DNA of 64,000 nucleotides from Alistipes sp. (GCA_017938765.1 JAGBAX010000027.1:62001-126000); one strand, 5' to 3'; shown: positions 45,277 through 54,699, numbered from the stretch's first letter. Notes: generated from the sequence alone by a model not told the origin. A program made the numbers and translations.

Positions 45277-45534
45277 CTACTCATTAGCAATTTTTCGCAA
45301 CGCCCTAGCAAGTTGGTCTGGACAAGAGGTTCCGCGACCTGCACAATCAATACCCTCAAGCCTTGAAATAGCCTCGTTAATCTTCATCCCTGCTACAAGA
45401 GCAGCGATGCCTTGGGTGTTGCCACTACAACCACCGACAAACTGAACACGCACAATAGTATCCCCATCAATCTCTGTAAGGATTGCCTGCGAGCAAGTGC
45501 CCTGTGGGTAGTAAATATTACTCTTAGTAGCCAT
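45277..45534 (-). CDS. TSCPD domain protein (TIGR03905 family)
   Basis: An 85-residue protein consisting of one TSCPD domain: QGTCSQAI, VQFVGGCSGNTQGIAAL and GRGTSCPDQLARAL give four conserved Cys that may bind a metal. The domain also occurs at the C-terminus of adenosylcobalamin-dependent ribonucleotide reductases; the free-standing form has no known function. Its ATG overlaps the yajC stop (TAATG). Confidence 0.88.
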   Translation of the reverse strand: MATKSNIYYPQGTCSQAILTEIDGDTIVRVQFVGGCSGNTQGIAALVAGMKINEAISRLEGIDCAGRGTSCPDQLARALRKIANE

Positions 45535-45854
45535 TATTTCTTCTCGTCAGCCTGCTGAGTAGAAGGGTCTGCAACAACCATATTCTTCTCAACACGAAGA
45601 GTTACGTTGCTATCAACCTCAATGAGAAGAGTTGTCTCCTTAACCTCCTTAACTACAGCGTGAATACCGCCAGCAGTGATAACCTTATCGCCCTTCTTTA
45701 GGTTTGCCAAAAACTCCTGCATCTGCTTTCTGCGCTTAGACTCTGGACGCCACATAAAGAGCCACATAATAAGAATCATTGCAGCAATCATAATCCAGAA
45801 AGACCAACCTGCGCCCTGTGGCTGCTGAGCAGCTGCCTGTAACATTGTAAACAT
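45534..45854 (-). CDS. yajC: Preprotein translocase subunit YajC
   Basis: A 106-residue protein with a single transmembrane helix (SFWIMIAAMILIMWLFM) followed by RPESKRRKQMQEFLANLKKGDKV, ITAGGIHAVV and a beta-rich cytosolic domain, typical of YajC, the accessory of SecDF. The ATG at 45854 is used; an upstream TTG at 45860 is possible. nusB is 79 bases upstream. Confidence 0.93.
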   Translation of the reverse strand: MFTMLQAAAQQPQGAGWSFWIMIAAMILIMWLFMWRPESKRRKQMQEFLANLKKGDKVITAGGIHAVVKEVKETTLLIEVDSNVTLRVEKNMVVADPSTQQADEKK

Positions 45855-45933
45855 AGTCAATTATTCGTTTTAATGGTTTAAAAATTTCAGTAAAAATACC
45901 TATTATATTTCAATTGTGCAAATATTGCTCTCT

Positions 45934-46872
45934 TTAGAGCAGACCTTTGCCCGTTTTGAATATCCAACCCTCTTCCACTCCGCGAGTGATAATCTTGTCA
46001 AGCACACCGTTGATAAACGTACTACTTGCTGGGGTAGAGTAGTACTTAGCAATATCAATATACTCATTCATTGTGACCTTAACGGGGATTGATGCGAAGT
46101 TCTTTGCCTCGGCAATGGCAACGGCAAGAATAACGTTGTCCATAAGCGCCAGTCGCTCAATATCCCAATTGTTTGTGTGGCTGTCAATAAGTTTGCGGTA
46201 CTCATTAAAGTGGATTATAGACTCGCGCAACAGTTGCTTCGTAAAGTCTAAATCCTCCTCACTCTTGAACTTTGGAAGCAGTTTAATCTGCTCGTGGCTC
46301 TCACGCATAGAGGTCACAGTGCGGGCTGCCATAGTAAGAACATATCCCAAGTCATCTACCCAGAATATAGACTGGTCCTCCAGTACACCCTCAAGCTGCT
46401 CGTTTAGCTCCAAAATGTTGAGTAGAATATTTGCTGCAAGCTCCGTATCCTCCTTGAATGAGCGAGAACTGTTGTTCATATAGCTCTTGTAGAAAGATTG
46501 CTCGGTAAGGATATTATACAAATTCTTGATAAGGTCGCTATTCTCGCTCCACTTCATTCCCCTCTTTGCGCAGTAGTCATTAATGGCCTGGCATGAAGCT
46601 ATGCGCTCAATGGCGCGATTCTCTACAAATTTGCGATTAGGGTTTAGATCCTCCTCTGTAGGGAGCATTTTGTTACGAGCAATCTCCTGACGAGCCTCGG
46701 CATACTTAACTAACTCTGGAAGCAGGCTTAGGATATGAAAATATAGGTCATAAGCCTTATCTATAGATGAAACAAGGTTTTTCTCTGTAGCAGGAATGTT
46801 GTCAGACTCGGTCTGCAGGTGCGCATATACAGCCTTAACAACTTTTACTCGCAATATTCTTCTACTTAACAT
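45934..46872 (-). CDS. nusB: Transcription antitermination factor NusB
   Basis: A 312-residue NusB. The C-terminal half carries the RNA-binding NusB fold (WDIERLALMDNVILAVAIAE, IPVKVTMNEYIDIAKYYST, FINGVLDKI). The N-terminal half is an extension found in Bacteroidota NusB, starting MLSRRILRVKVVKAVYAHLQ. With NusE it binds boxA of rRNA leaders. Followed by yajC. A short stem (TGCTCT-CTTT-AGAGCA, 45926-45941) overlaps its stop codon and may weaken read-through. Confidence 0.95.
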   Translation of the reverse strand: MLSRRILRVKVVKAVYAHLQTESDNIPATEKNLVSSIDKAYDLYFHILSLLPELVKYAEARQEIARNKMLPTEEDLNPNRKFVENRAIERIASCQAINDYCAKRGMKWSENSDLIKNLYNILTEQSFYKSYMNNSSRSFKEDTELAANILLNILELNEQLEGVLEDQSIFWVDDLGYVLTMAARTVTSMRESHEQIKLLPKFKSEEDLDFTKQLLRESIIHFNEYRKLIDSHTNNWDIERLALMDNVILAVAIAEAKNFASIPVKVTMNEYIDIAKYYSTPASSTFINGVLDKIITRGVEEGWIFKTGKGLL

Positions 46873-46907
46873 AAGAACGGACTATCTAATATTTACAAAT
46901 CAGTGCG

Positions 46908-46915
46908 CAAAGGTA
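46908..46915 (-). promoter_or_regulatory. -7 promoter element for nusB
   Basis: TACCTTTG on the minus strand, 35 bases before the nusB ATG. Confidence 0.55.
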
Positions 46916-46945
46916 GTAAAAAGTTGCGTAACAGCAAATCTTTTT

Positions 46946-48031
46946 CTATCGGAAAGCACTCCAATTGGCGATATTTTTCTGCTGTTTGACAGCTTTTTCA
47001 ATAGCTGGGTTGATATTTGGGAAAAATTTTATACCACAACGACTCTCCACTTCGGCAATTGATACAACCGCCTGCTTTGGATCTACATTGCCCTCTGATG
47101 AGTTCTCAAACAGAAAACCTATTGCTATAAGCTCATCTGCATCTGTAATTTCAGATATGCTTTTGCCTGTGTTTCCGTTGCGTGTGCGCAGGAGTAGCTT
47201 GTAGCAGTGTGATGGGCGAGTGATGTGTCGGCCACGGCTGACAAAAGATGTGGAATTTTCAAAGAGCGTACCCACAACAACATAGAGTGTATCCGAACAC
47301 ATACTTGCGCGTGTGCGCTCCTCAACGGTAGCCCAATTCTGTTGGTTAAGGCGCGCATTTTGAGGGAAGATATTGGTCGCGTAAAATGTCTGGGAATTTG
47401 TTGTCCAAGAGTTGTAGCGCGATGCTGATGGTAGCATATGGCCTCGGTCAAGCTGGCGATTCTCGCCGTCATTAAAACCACCTTTCTTAACTTGTGGTTG
47501 TAAGTTCTGAGGAATTTGAGGCTCGGTGTACTCATATCGTATAATGTCGTAACCGCCTTCTCCATATGTAGTTACCGCATCGTCAAACGACCATGCGTCT
47601 GTGCGGTCAATTTTGGGTGTGGTGTAAATCTTGTGTAGTGGATAGGCGACCCATAGCGAAACCATCTTACTCTTGTCGTAACAGATAGAGTAATTTCTTA
47701 CGCGCTTGCCATCGTTGAGTGTTGTAAAATATGTCTTGTGTACAAGGTTCTCGCCCTTTACAATCTCAGGTAGCTCTGCCCATGTTGGGTTTAACTGGCG
47801 GTCGTTGTGCTTGATGTTTGATGTACCAGGAATAGAAGCTGGGTCCTTGTGGTCAGGGGTGGTTTTGGTGTTATCTTGTCCTTGCTTTTTATACCCTTCT
47901 TCAACTGTTTTTATAACCTCCTTAATACCCTTCTTTATCCACTTCTCAAACTGTATTGATGGGCTATCTGCGAAGATAACACCAACAGTAACAATAGCAA
48001 AAGTTGCAAGTATAGAAAATAGTCTCTTCAT
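46946..48031 (-). CDS. Secreted DNA/RNA non-specific endonuclease (NUC1 family)
   Basis: A 361-residue nuclease with a signal peptide (LFSILATFAIVTVGVIFA), a low-complexity linker, and a beta-beta-alpha-metal catalytic domain. The catalytic motif is LDRGHMLPSASR, and the downstream Asn is in NIFPQNARLNQQNW, the metal-ligand region. It would degrade DNA and RNA outside the cytoplasm, for nutrient salvage or biofilm turnover. ATG at 48031 is chosen where the signal peptide begins. It faces the divergent rlmI. Confidence 0.87.
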   Translation of the reverse strand: MKRLFSILATFAIVTVGVIFADSPSIQFEKWIKKGIKEVIKTVEEGYKKQGQDNTKTTPDHKDPASIPGTSNIKHNDRQLNPTWAELPEIVKGENLVHKTYFTTLNDGKRVRNYSICYDKSKMVSLWVAYPLHKIYTTPKIDRTDAWSFDDAVTTYGEGGYDIIRYEYTEPQIPQNLQPQVKKGGFNDGENRQLDRGHMLPSASRYNSWTTNSQTFYATNIFPQNARLNQQNWATVEERTRASMCSDTLYVVVGTLFENSTSFVSRGRHITRPSHCYKLLLRTRNGNTGKSISEITDADELIAIGFLFENSSEGNVDPKQAVVSIAEVESRCGIKFFPNINPAIEKAVKQQKNIANWSAFR

Positions 48032-48055
48032 CTCTCTGTCGTAAATATTATAGCA

Positions 48056-48063
48056 CAAAAGTA
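48056..48063 (-). promoter_or_regulatory. -7 promoter element for the secreted nuclease
   Basis: TACTTTTG on the minus strand, 24 bases before the ATG. Confidence 0.5.
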
Positions 48064-48102
48064 TAAATAATTTGGCAATTTGTCAATCCCGACAAAAAAT
48101 TG

Positions 48103-48110
48103 TACCTTTG
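48103..48110 (+). promoter_or_regulatory. -7 promoter element for rlmI
   Basis: TACCTTTG, 23 bases before the ATG. Confidence 0.55.
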
Positions 48111-48133
48111 TGGCAGATTAAGAGAAACGAACT

Positions 48134-49327
48134 ATGGCTATCCCAAAGATATTTTTGCGTCGCGGAAAGGAGGAGTCTTTGCTACGACGTCATCCCTGGA
48201 TTTTTTCTGGTGCTATATATAGCGTTGATTCTGAGCAGGAACTTGTTGAGGGTCAGATTGTTGACCTATACTCATCAAAGGGCGATTTTCTTGCGCGTGG
48301 ACACTATCAGATTGGCTCTATCGCTGTGCGTGTGCTTACATTTGAGCAGCAGGATATTGACGATAAGTGGTGGATAGAACGCATTGCTAGTGCTTACGAT
48401 GTCCGTCGCACCCTTGCCCTTACAGAGTCAGAGCATACTACCTGCTACCGCCTTGTGCATGGAGAGGGCGATAATCTTCCAGGTCTTGTTGTGGATATTT
48501 ACGGCAGTGTGGCTGTTGTTCAGTGCCACTCTGTGGGTATGTATCGCTCGCGACAGCAGATTGCTGATGCTATTGTTGCGGTCTTTGGCAGCAAGATTAC
48601 TGCTATCTATGATAAGAGCGCGCAGACTGTGCCATATAAGGCAAATCTTAATCCTATTGATGGATATCTCTATGGTTCGGCAGCGAAGGATAATGTTGTA
48701 CTTGAGAATGGCAATAAGTTCCTTGTAAACTGGGAGGAGGGTCAGAAGACAGGCTTTTTTATTGACCAGCGATTTAACCGCGAGCTTGTTAAGCGTTATG
48801 CCGCAGGTAGAACGGTGCTAAATACATTCTGCTATACGGGTGGCTTCTCGGTCTATGCTCTTGCGGGTGGAGCGAAGGAGGTATGCTCTATAGATGCTTC
48901 AGAGAGGGCTATTCGCCTTGTTGATGAGAATATAAAACTTAATTTTGGCGATGATGCACCTCATAGTTCATTGGCTTGTGATGCGGTGGAGTATCTAAAG
49001 AATATTGGCGATAAGTATGATATGATAATCCTTGACCCACCTGCTTTTGCCAAGCATCATAAGGTGCTCGGAAATGCTATGCAGGGCTATAAGCGACTCA
49101 ATGCCAGAGCCTTGTCGCAGATTAAGAGTGGAGGTATTCTCTTTACCTTCTCCTGCTCGCAGGCAGTCTCCAAGGAGCTGTTCCGTACAACAGTCTTTAC
49201 TGCTGCAGCTATAGCGGGCCGCAAGGTGCGCATTCTGCATCAGCTAACACAGCCTACAGACCACCCAATTAATATCTACCACCCTGAGGGAGAGTACCTT
49301 AAGGGATTGGTCCTATATGTTGAGTAA
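48134..49327 (+). CDS. rlmI: 23S rRNA (cytosine-C5)-methyltransferase RlmI-type
   Basis: A 397-residue class I SAM methyltransferase with an N-terminal PUA domain (FLRRGKEESLLRRHPWIFSGA), a central EEHEE-like domain (YRLVHGEGDNLPGLVVDIYG), and a catalytic domain with LNTFCYTGGFSVYA and DPPAFAKHH. The FSCS motif near the C-terminus carries the catalytic Cys expected for m5C formation. E. coli RlmI methylates C1962 of 23S rRNA. It is followed by a HAD gene after 17 bases. Confidence 0.92.
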   Translation: MAIPKIFLRRGKEESLLRRHPWIFSGAIYSVDSEQELVEGQIVDLYSSKGDFLARGHYQIGSIAVRVLTFEQQDIDDKWWIERIASAYDVRRTLALTESEHTTCYRLVHGEGDNLPGLVVDIYGSVAVVQCHSVGMYRSRQQIADAIVAVFGSKITAIYDKSAQTVPYKANLNPIDGYLYGSAAKDNVVLENGNKFLVNWEEGQKTGFFIDQRFNRELVKRYAAGRTVLNTFCYTGGFSVYALAGGAKEVCSIDASERAIRLVDENIKLNFGDDAPHSSLACDAVEYLKNIGDKYDMIILDPPAFAKHHKVLGNAMQGYKRLNARALSQIKSGGILFTFSCSQAVSKELFRTTVFTAAAIAGRKVRILHQLTQPTDHPINIYHPEGEYLKGLVLYVE

Positions 49328-49344
49328 GAAGTTGTCTTTTTAGT

Positions 49345-49938
49345 ATGAAAAATATTGTTTTTGACCTTGCTGGAGTAGTCTTTGCGCGTAACGAGGCGCG
49401 TTGCCCGCAGGAGCTGATGGACTACTTCTACTTTATAAATTCTGGAAATCCTATGCCCGATTTCTGGAACGACTACGACCGAGGTACACGCAGCTTTGAT
49501 AATGTCGCACAGTGTCTGGCTGAGTTCAGAGGCTCTGATATTCAGACCGCCAGCCGTATGATGTCTACAGCAATCACATACCAAGACCAAGTGGTACCGA
49601 CGGCTAATCTTATTGCTGAACTAAAGAAATCGGGCTATAGACTCTTTGTGCTGTCAAATATGTCAAAGGAGTATATAGATTACCTGCGTAAAATGCCTGT
49701 CTATCAATATTTTGAGGCGGATGTTGTCTCTTGCGATGTGGGACTTATAAAACCTGAGCGCGAGATTTACTCACTTCTCCTTGAACGCTTTAACCTTGAC
49801 CCTGCACAGACAATGTTTATAGATGACCGCGAGGAGAATGTTCTTGCTGCTGCCGAGTTGGGAATTACCCCATTCCACTTTGACCGCAAAAACCCAGAAC
49901 AGAGTTGTAATCAGATTAGAGAGTTGCTGAAAAAATAG
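49345..49938 (+). CDS. HAD-family hydrolase (YihX-like)
   Basis: A 197-residue HAD phosphatase. Motif I is VFDLAGVVF, where the nucleophile Asp is kept but the second Asp is Ala, as in the YihX-like subgroup (FDLGG form). LFVLSNMS is motif II, the Lys is in LIKPEREIY and motif IV is MFIDDREENV. Those homologues include glucose-1-phosphatase; the substrate here is not evident. It is followed by a terminator. Confidence 0.85.
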   Translation: MKNIVFDLAGVVFARNEARCPQELMDYFYFINSGNPMPDFWNDYDRGTRSFDNVAQCLAEFRGSDIQTASRMMSTAITYQDQVVPTANLIAELKKSGYRLFVLSNMSKEYIDYLRKMPVYQYFEADVVSCDVGLIKPEREIYSLLLERFNLDPAQTMFIDDREENVLAAAELGITPFHFDRKNPEQSCNQIRELLKK

Positions 49939-49960
49939 AGGAGAGTTTTTACTCTCCTCT
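49937..49960 (+). terminator. Terminator after the YihX-like HAD gene
   Basis: A perfect 10-bp stem AGAGGAGAGT / ACTCTCCTCT with a TTTT loop and TGCTTTT tail, between convergent genes. Its first two bases overlap the stop codon. Confidence 0.8.
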
Positions 49961-49965
49961 TGCTT

Positions 49966-50631
49966 TTACATCATCTCCTCGTAGGCGTAATTTATTGCGC
50001 GGTTAAGAATTTCAACGAGGGGGTAGGTGGACTTAAGGTCGCGAAGCACCGACTCCAGAAGTGCATTGTCGTCTTCAAGCAGAGCTGTGTCTAACGGCTT
50101 CTCAACACCGAAATCCTTTAAGCGGAGCAGCTCGTCGTGCTTGTGTCCCGTAGGGAAATCCTTGGGTGTGCGCTTGAGACTGTTGCCTTTGTAGAGTGTA
50201 AAGCCGTTGCTCGCCTCAATAGCTGCAAGCATACTGTCTCCATTATCAAGAATCTCCTCGCGGATGCTCTTTAGTACAACTGGCTCTGGACAGTGTGAGC
50301 CGGCATATATAAAGCATCCCGACGGCTCAAAGTGTACATAGTAGCCCGCATAGCCCGCCTTCTTGCCGTGTGGAGCGACATATACGCCCGACCAAGTTTT
50401 GTACGGACTCTTGTCGTGGCTAAATCGTATATCGCGGTAGATGCGATAGGTGCAGTCGGCAACAGTGAGTCCTGCAACAGAGGGGTCAAAGGCGGCGATG
50501 CCATTTATTAGCTTCGCCGCAAACTCCTTCAACCGTCTGTCGCAAGCCTTGTACTGCTCCTTGTGTGCCGTAAACCACTCGCGGTTGTTATTTTCGCTAA
50601 GCTGAGCGAGAAAATTCAGATACTCTACCAT
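49966..50631 (-). CDS. DUF2461 family protein
   Basis: A 221-residue conserved protein. [32 protein letters not shown] and [16 protein letters not shown] are the family signature. Function unknown. It overlaps the glyA stop by seven bases, so its translation is coupled to serine hydroxymethyltransferase; whether the two share a pathway is not known. Confidence 0.9.
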   Translation of the reverse strand: MVEYLNFLAQLSENNNREWFTAHKEQYKACDRRLKEFAAKLINGIAAFDPSVAGLTVADCTYRIYRDIRFSHDKSPYKTWSGVYVAPHGKKAGYAGYYVHFEPSGCFIYAGSHCPEPVVLKSIREEILDNGDSMLAAIEASNGFTLYKGNSLKRTPKDFPTGHKHDELLRLKDFGVEKPLDTALLEDDNALLESVLRDLKSTYPLVEILNRAINYAYEEMM

Positions 50632-51902
50632 GCGAAGAGAGGGTATTTCTCCATCATAGCATTAACTTCTGCGCGTACAGCAGCAATATTAGTCTCGTTC
50701 TCTGGGTCTGAAAGCACGCGGTCAATAAGAGCTACGATTACCTCCATCTGCTCCTCCTTCACGCCACGAGTAGTGATTGCAGGTGTTCCAAAACGCAGAC
50801 CAGAGGTCTGGAATGCAGAGCGAGAGTCAAAAGGTACCATATTCTTATTAGTGGTAATATCTGCTGCTACGAGAGCCTTCTCTGCAACCTTACCTGTAAG
50901 CTCTGGGAACTTGGTGCGAAGGTCTACAAGGATAAGGTGGTTGTCAGTACCTCCAGAGATAATCTTGTATCCGCGAGAAGTGAATGCCTCAGCAAGAGCC
51001 TTTGCATTCTTTACAACCTGTGTCTGATACTCAACAAATGATGGCTCCAGAGCCTCGCCAAAGGCAACAGCCTTTGCTGCGATAACATGCTCAAGTGGAC
51101 CACCCTGAATACCTGGGAATACAGCCGAGTTGAGAATCTGTGACATCTTCTTCACAACACCCTTTGGAGTTGTCAGACCCCAAGGATTATCAAAGTCCTC
51201 ACCCATAAGGATAATACCACCACGAGGACCACGCAGTGTCTTATGTGTTGTAGAGGTTACGATGTGAGCGTACTTTACAGGGTTTTCAAGAAGACCAGCA
51301 GCGATAAGTCCTGCGGTGTGTGCCATATCAATCATCAGCAGTGCACCAACCTTGTCCGCAATAGCACGCATACGAGCATAATCCCACTCGCGAGAGTATG
51401 CCGATGCACCACCAACGATAAGTTTTGGCTTACACTCAAGCGCCTTTGCCTCCATCTCGTCGTAGTCTACACGACCATCGCACTCCTTTACAGAGTAGCT
51501 TACAGCGTTGAAGTACATACCCGACATATTTACAGCAGAGCCGTGTGAGAGGTGACCACCGTGCGAAAGGTTAAGGCCGAGGAAGGTGTCTCCTGGCTTG
51601 AGAACAGCAAAGAATACAGCCATATTTGCCTGTGCGCCAGAGTGTGGCTGTACATTAGCATACTTTGCACCGTAGAGACGGCATATACGCTCAATAGCAA
51701 GACTCTCTACCTTGTCTACAACCTCACAACCACCGTAGTATCGTGCAGCAGGGTAGCCCTCGGCATACTTATTTGTAAGGACAGAGCCCATAGCAGCCAT
51801 AACATTGTCGCTAACAAAGTTCTCGGATGCAATCAGCTCAATACCGCGCATTTGACGACTACGCTCATCGGCGATAAGGTCAAAAATCTGTGAATCTTTC
51901 AT
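50625..51902 (-). CDS. glyA: Serine hydroxymethyltransferase
   Basis: A PLP enzyme converting serine and tetrahydrofolate to glycine and methylene-THF. The PLP Lys is in [15 protein letters not shown], and the N-terminal [14 protein letters not shown] and [15 protein letters not shown] blocks are conserved. Length 425 is normal. Its product glycine is also the substrate for glycine lipids made by glsB, although the genes are far apart. Own promoter upstream. Confidence 0.97.
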   Translation of the reverse strand: MKDSQIFDLIADERSRQMRGIELIASENFVSDNVMAAMGSVLTNKYAEGYPAARYYGGCEVVDKVESLAIERICRLYGAKYANVQPHSGAQANMAVFFAVLKPGDTFLGLNLSHGGHLSHGSAVNMSGMYFNAVSYSVKECDGRVDYDEMEAKALECKPKLIVGGASAYSREWDYARMRAIADKVGALLMIDMAHTAGLIAAGLLENPVKYAHIVTSTTHKTLRGPRGGIILMGEDFDNPWGLTTPKGVVKKMSQILNSAVFPGIQGGPLEHVIAAKAVAFGEALEPSFVEYQTQVVKNAKALAEAFTSRGYKIISGGTDNHLILVDLRTKFPELTGKVAEKALVAADITTNKNMVPFDSRSAFQTSGLRFGTPAITTRGVKEEQMEVIVALIDRVLSDPENETNIAAVRAEVNAMMEKYPLFAW

Positions 51903-51956
51903 AGTCTAAAATTCTTATTTTTGTTGTGTTAAATCTTAATTCTTATTTTGAACTCC

Positions 51957-51964
51957 CAAAGATA
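51957..51964 (-). promoter_or_regulatory. -7 promoter element for glyA
   Basis: TATCTTTG on the minus strand, 54 bases before the glyA ATG, in a divergent region shared with fabG. Confidence 0.6.
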
Positions 51965-51988
51965 GGTATATTTTCCAAATAAATTTCG

Positions 51989-51996
51989 TATCTTTG
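51989..51996 (+). promoter_or_regulatory. -7 promoter element for fabG
   Basis: TATCTTTG, 29 bases before the fabG ATG. It is 24 bases from the glyA box on the other strand. Confidence 0.6.
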
Positions 51997-52025
51997 AGCA
52001 GTTTTTACTAACAATTTGTTTGAAT

Positions 52026-52772
52026 ATGAAATTACTTGAAGGAAAAGTCGCCCTTATTACAGGTGCGGGAAGGGGCATCGGCAAGGCCGTTGCTATGAGA
52101 TTTGCGGAGCAGGGAGCAGACATTGCCTTTACTGATTTGGAACTTACGGAGACAGTTCTTGCCACAAAGAGTGAGCTTGAGCAGCTTGGTGTTCGCGTTA
52201 TGGCGTACGCCTCTAATGCTGCCGATTTTGAGCAGAGCCACGCTGTTGTAAAGCAGATTATGGATGATTTTGGCCGTATAGATATCCTTGTAAATAATGC
52301 TGGTATTACTAAAGATGGACTTATGCTTCGTATGACCGAGGCGCAGTGGGATGCTGTAATTAATGTCAATCTTAAGTCTGCATTCAACTTTGTACACGCC
52401 GTTGTGCCAGTGATGTCTCGCCAGAGAGGTGGCTCTATTATTAATATGTCTTCTGTCGTCGGTGTTAGCGGCAATGCAGGTCAGTGTAACTACTCCGCTT
52501 CAAAGGCGGGTATGATTGGCCTTGCAAAGTCTATTGCCAAGGAGATGGGCTCTCGCGGTATTCGCGCAAACTGCATCGCTCCAGGATTTATTATTACTGA
52601 GATGACTGGTCAGCTGTCTGAGGAGGTACGCGAGCAGTGGGCAAAAGCTATTCCACTTCGTCGTGGAGGTACTCCTGAGGATGTGGCAAATGTGGCTCTA
52701 TTCCTAGCCTCTGATTTGTCAAGCTATGTCTCTGGTCAGGTTATCCACTGCTGCGGCGGTATGAATATGTAA
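52026..52772 (+). CDS. fabG: 3-oxoacyl-ACP reductase
   Basis: A 248-residue SDR with the TGAGRGIG cofactor motif, VNNAG, the catalytic Ser in NMSSVVG and YSASK. The C-terminal region APGFIITEMT and GQVIHCCGGMNM is typical of FabG, the NADPH-dependent beta-ketoacyl-ACP reductase of fatty acid elongation. It differs clearly from the SDR of the steroid operon. ATG at 52026 is used (a TTG at 52020 is possible). The barrel gene follows after nine bases. Confidence 0.9.
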   Translation: MKLLEGKVALITGAGRGIGKAVAMRFAEQGADIAFTDLELTETVLATKSELEQLGVRVMAYASNAADFEQSHAVVKQIMDDFGRIDILVNNAGITKDGLMLRMTEAQWDAVINVNLKSAFNFVHAVVPVMSRQRGGSIINMSSVVGVSGNAGQCNYSASKAGMIGLAKSIAKEMGSRGIRANCIAPGFIITEMTGQLSEEVREQWAKAIPLRRGGTPEDVANVALFLASDLSSYVSGQVIHCCGGMNM

Positions 52773-52781
52773 GCTTCTGTT

Positions 52782-53702
52782 ATGAGAAATTGTCTACTTG
52801 TACTTTTCGCTCTGCTCACAACCCAAGTGTGGGCGCAAGAGCTTTATGACCACACCCCAAATGCGCGAATTGCGGCTATGGGTGGAGCCTCTGTGGCTAC
52901 GTCGGCGGATGCTTTTGCAGCTTTTGGTAATGCTGCATCGGCTGCTATGGAGTATAAAACTGTGCAAGTAGCATTTGCTTATACAGATTTTTCGGGAGAG
53001 GTGTATCGTAAAAACCGAATGCTTTCAGGTGGAGGCTATATCCGCTTTGCACAGCGACACACGCTTGTTGTGGGATTGCAGTTTAATATGGAGCCACGCA
53101 TAGAGGCACTGGATAGACGACCAGGTGCTCAACGCTTTGATTTGGGTTACGGATATAAGGTTTCGGATAGGGTAGCTGTTGCCGCTACGGCTCGCTATCG
53201 CCGTACATATGGACACCTCTTTGATAATAATAACTACAATGGTGGCGGAGCGGATATAGCCGTCTACTCGCAGTTGCCACTCTCCTTTATGGAGGGTGCA
53301 AAGGTTAATTTGGGCGCAAAACTCGCTTTTGATGCACCAGTCTGCCCAGAGTATGATAGATACGGCATTGCTCCATCCGTTGGCGCGGGGCTGTCGCTAC
53401 CATTTACCGATGGACATAAACTGGATGTGACTACAGAGCTAAGATATGGAGCATCTTCGCGCGAGGATATCTTCTCGGCAAAAATTGGCGCTGAGTACTC
53501 GCTTATGCGACTTCTTTATGTTCGTGCGGGCGGAAATGTGTCGCGATTGATGTATGAGAATTTAGGCTCTACAATAGGCTACGGAACTATCGGCGCGGGA
53601 GTACGATTCTTCCACCTGCAGTTTGATGTAGCTTACCTCTTTGGTAAACGCAATACACCACTAAATAACGCTGTTCAGATAAGCGTAGGCCTTGATTTCT
53701 AA
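52782..53702 (+). CDS. PorV/PorQ-like outer-membrane beta-barrel protein
   Basis: A 306-residue outer-membrane protein with a signal peptide (CLLVLFALLTTQVWAQ). ARIAAMGGASVATSADAFAAFGNAASAA is the typical N-terminal plug/hatch of PorV-like and FadL-like barrels, followed by alternating amphipathic beta strands and a terminal aromatic residue (SVGLDF). PorV and PorQ serve type IX secretion in some Bacteroidota, but homologues also exist in organisms without it, and no other T9SS gene is visible. It is co-transcribed with fabG. Confidence 0.78.
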   Translation: MRNCLLVLFALLTTQVWAQELYDHTPNARIAAMGGASVATSADAFAAFGNAASAAMEYKTVQVAFAYTDFSGEVYRKNRMLSGGGYIRFAQRHTLVVGLQFNMEPRIEALDRRPGAQRFDLGYGYKVSDRVAVAATARYRRTYGHLFDNNNYNGGGADIAVYSQLPLSFMEGAKVNLGAKLAFDAPVCPEYDRYGIAPSVGAGLSLPFTDGHKLDVTTELRYGASSREDIFSAKIGAEYSLMRLLYVRAGGNVSRLMYENLGSTIGYGTIGAGVRFFHLQFDVAYLFGKRNTPLNNAVQISVGLDF

Positions 53703-53705
53703 CAA

Positions 53706-53741
53706 ATGAGACCGACCAAAAATTACTTTGGTCGGTCTCAT
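53706..53741. terminator. Strong bidirectional terminator
   Basis: A perfect 15-bp stem (53706-53720 and 53727-53741, ATGAGACCGACCAAA and its complement) with an AATTAC loop, between two convergent genes, with AGTTTT after it on the plus side. Confidence 0.85.
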
Positions 53742-53756
53742 AGTTTTAATTCTCAA

Positions 53757-53978
53757 TTAATACTCCTCCTCGTCAAAGAAGAAGTCCTCTTTTGAAGGGT
53801 AGTCGGGCCAAATCTCCTCGATGCTCTCGTAGATGTCGCCGTCGTCCTCAATGGCCTCAAGGTTCTCAAGTACCTCAAGTGGTGCGCCAGAGCGGTTTGC
53901 GTAATCAATAAGCTCCTCTTTGGTTGCTGGCCATGGTGCATCCTCCAATTTTGATGCAAGCTCAAGTGTCCAATACAT
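53757..53978 (-). CDS. DUF2795 family small acidic protein
   Basis: A 73-residue very acidic protein with the DUF2795 signature (LEDAPWPATKEELIDYANRSGAPLE, then a Glu/Asp-rich tail ending FFFDEEEY). The domain is common in Bacteroidota and Actinobacteria with unknown role. It has its own promoter about 63 bases upstream. Confidence 0.85.
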   Translation of the reverse strand: MYWTLELASKLEDAPWPATKEELIDYANRSGAPLEVLENLEAIEDDGDIYESIEEIWPDYPSKEDFFFDEEEY

Positions 53979-54040
53979 AACTATCTATTTTTTTAGGTTT
54001 ATACTATAACGAATCTTCTCTATTCTTATTATACAGAGTG

Positions 54041-54048
54041 CAAAAATA
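54041..54048 (-). promoter_or_regulatory. -7 promoter element for the DUF2795 gene
   Basis: TATTTTTG on the minus strand, 62 bases before the ATG at 53978; the leader is relatively long. Confidence 0.4.
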
Positions 54049-54114
54049 TAAAAAAATCGGAACTTCCAATATATTTTGCAGATAATTATATGGTAGAGGG
54101 TGAAAATATAAACA

Positions 54115-54138
54115 AAGAGGCCAATTTGACCTCTATAT
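54115..54138 (-). terminator. Hairpin after the cobalamin adenosyltransferase gene
   Basis: An 8-bp stem with one mismatch (AGAGGTCA / TGGCCTCT read on the minus strand) followed by TTTGTTTAT. Confidence 0.6.
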
Positions 54139-54141
54139 AAA

Positions 54142-54699
54142 TTATTGTTCCCACAAAAACTCTTGTTCGCCCAGTTTGTCACACAGAGCTCGTCCAAGAG
54201 CGTAGAAGTAGTCAGATAGTCGGTTAAGCAAAAGCATACTATTTTTATCAACCCCATAGCTCTCTGCGACATCAACAGCACGACGCTCGGCGCGGCGGCA
54301 TACTGTGCGGCAGATGTGGCAGAGTGATGTCATCTCGCATCCACCAGGGATTGTAAAGCAAGTAATTGGCTTTAACTCTGCCTGCAGAGCATCTATGCGG
54401 CTCTCAATCCACGCAATAACCTCGTCTGGCAGTGGAGCGACCTTATCCTTGCCTCCTTGACCAACAGCAAGATGCGCCTCAACGGTCATAAGCGCAGAGT
54501 TTATGCGCTTGATGTCGGGGATAATCTGCTCTGCGATATCGCTACAGCGGGCGGTAAGTCTATCTGCAAACAGTGCGATGTGCGCTGTAAGTTCATCTAC
54601 AGTGCCGTATGCCTCTACGCGAATATCATTCTTGGCAACGCGCTGTCCGCCAATAAGTGATGTTTTGCCTTTATCGCCACCTTTGGTGTATAGTTTCAT
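54142..54699 (-). CDS. ATP:cob(I)alamin adenosyltransferase (PduO/MMAB type)
   Basis: A 185-residue enzyme that makes adenosylcobalamin from cob(I)alamin and ATP. YTKGGDKGKTSLIGGQ is the ATP-binding N-terminus, AYGTVDELTAHIALF and CRRAERRAVDVA the core, and NRLSDYFYALGRAL the C-terminal motif. Its ATG lies in an ATGA overlap with the end of the preceding gene. Gut Bacteroidales typically salvage B12, and adenosylcobalamin is needed by methylmalonyl-CoA mutase. Confidence 0.94.
   Translation of the reverse strand: MKLYTKGGDKGKTSLIGGQRVAKNDIRVEAYGTVDELTAHIALFADRLTARCSDIAEQIIPDIKRINSALMTVEAHLAVGQGGKDKVAPLPDEVIAWIESRIDALQAELKPITCFTIPGGCEMTSLCHICRTVCRRAERRAVDVAESYGVDKNSMLLLNRLSDYFYALGRALCDKLGEQEFLWEQ

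Noticed and set aside
44454..45359. Longer DUF5689-like protein starting at 45359
   Set aside because: The extension passes through a terminator and the coding region of the TSCPD gene, and hides the lipoprotein signal.
52782..53702. Evidence for type IX secretion
   Set aside because: PorV-like barrels also occur without T9SS, and no other por/gld gene or C-terminal sorting domain was seen.
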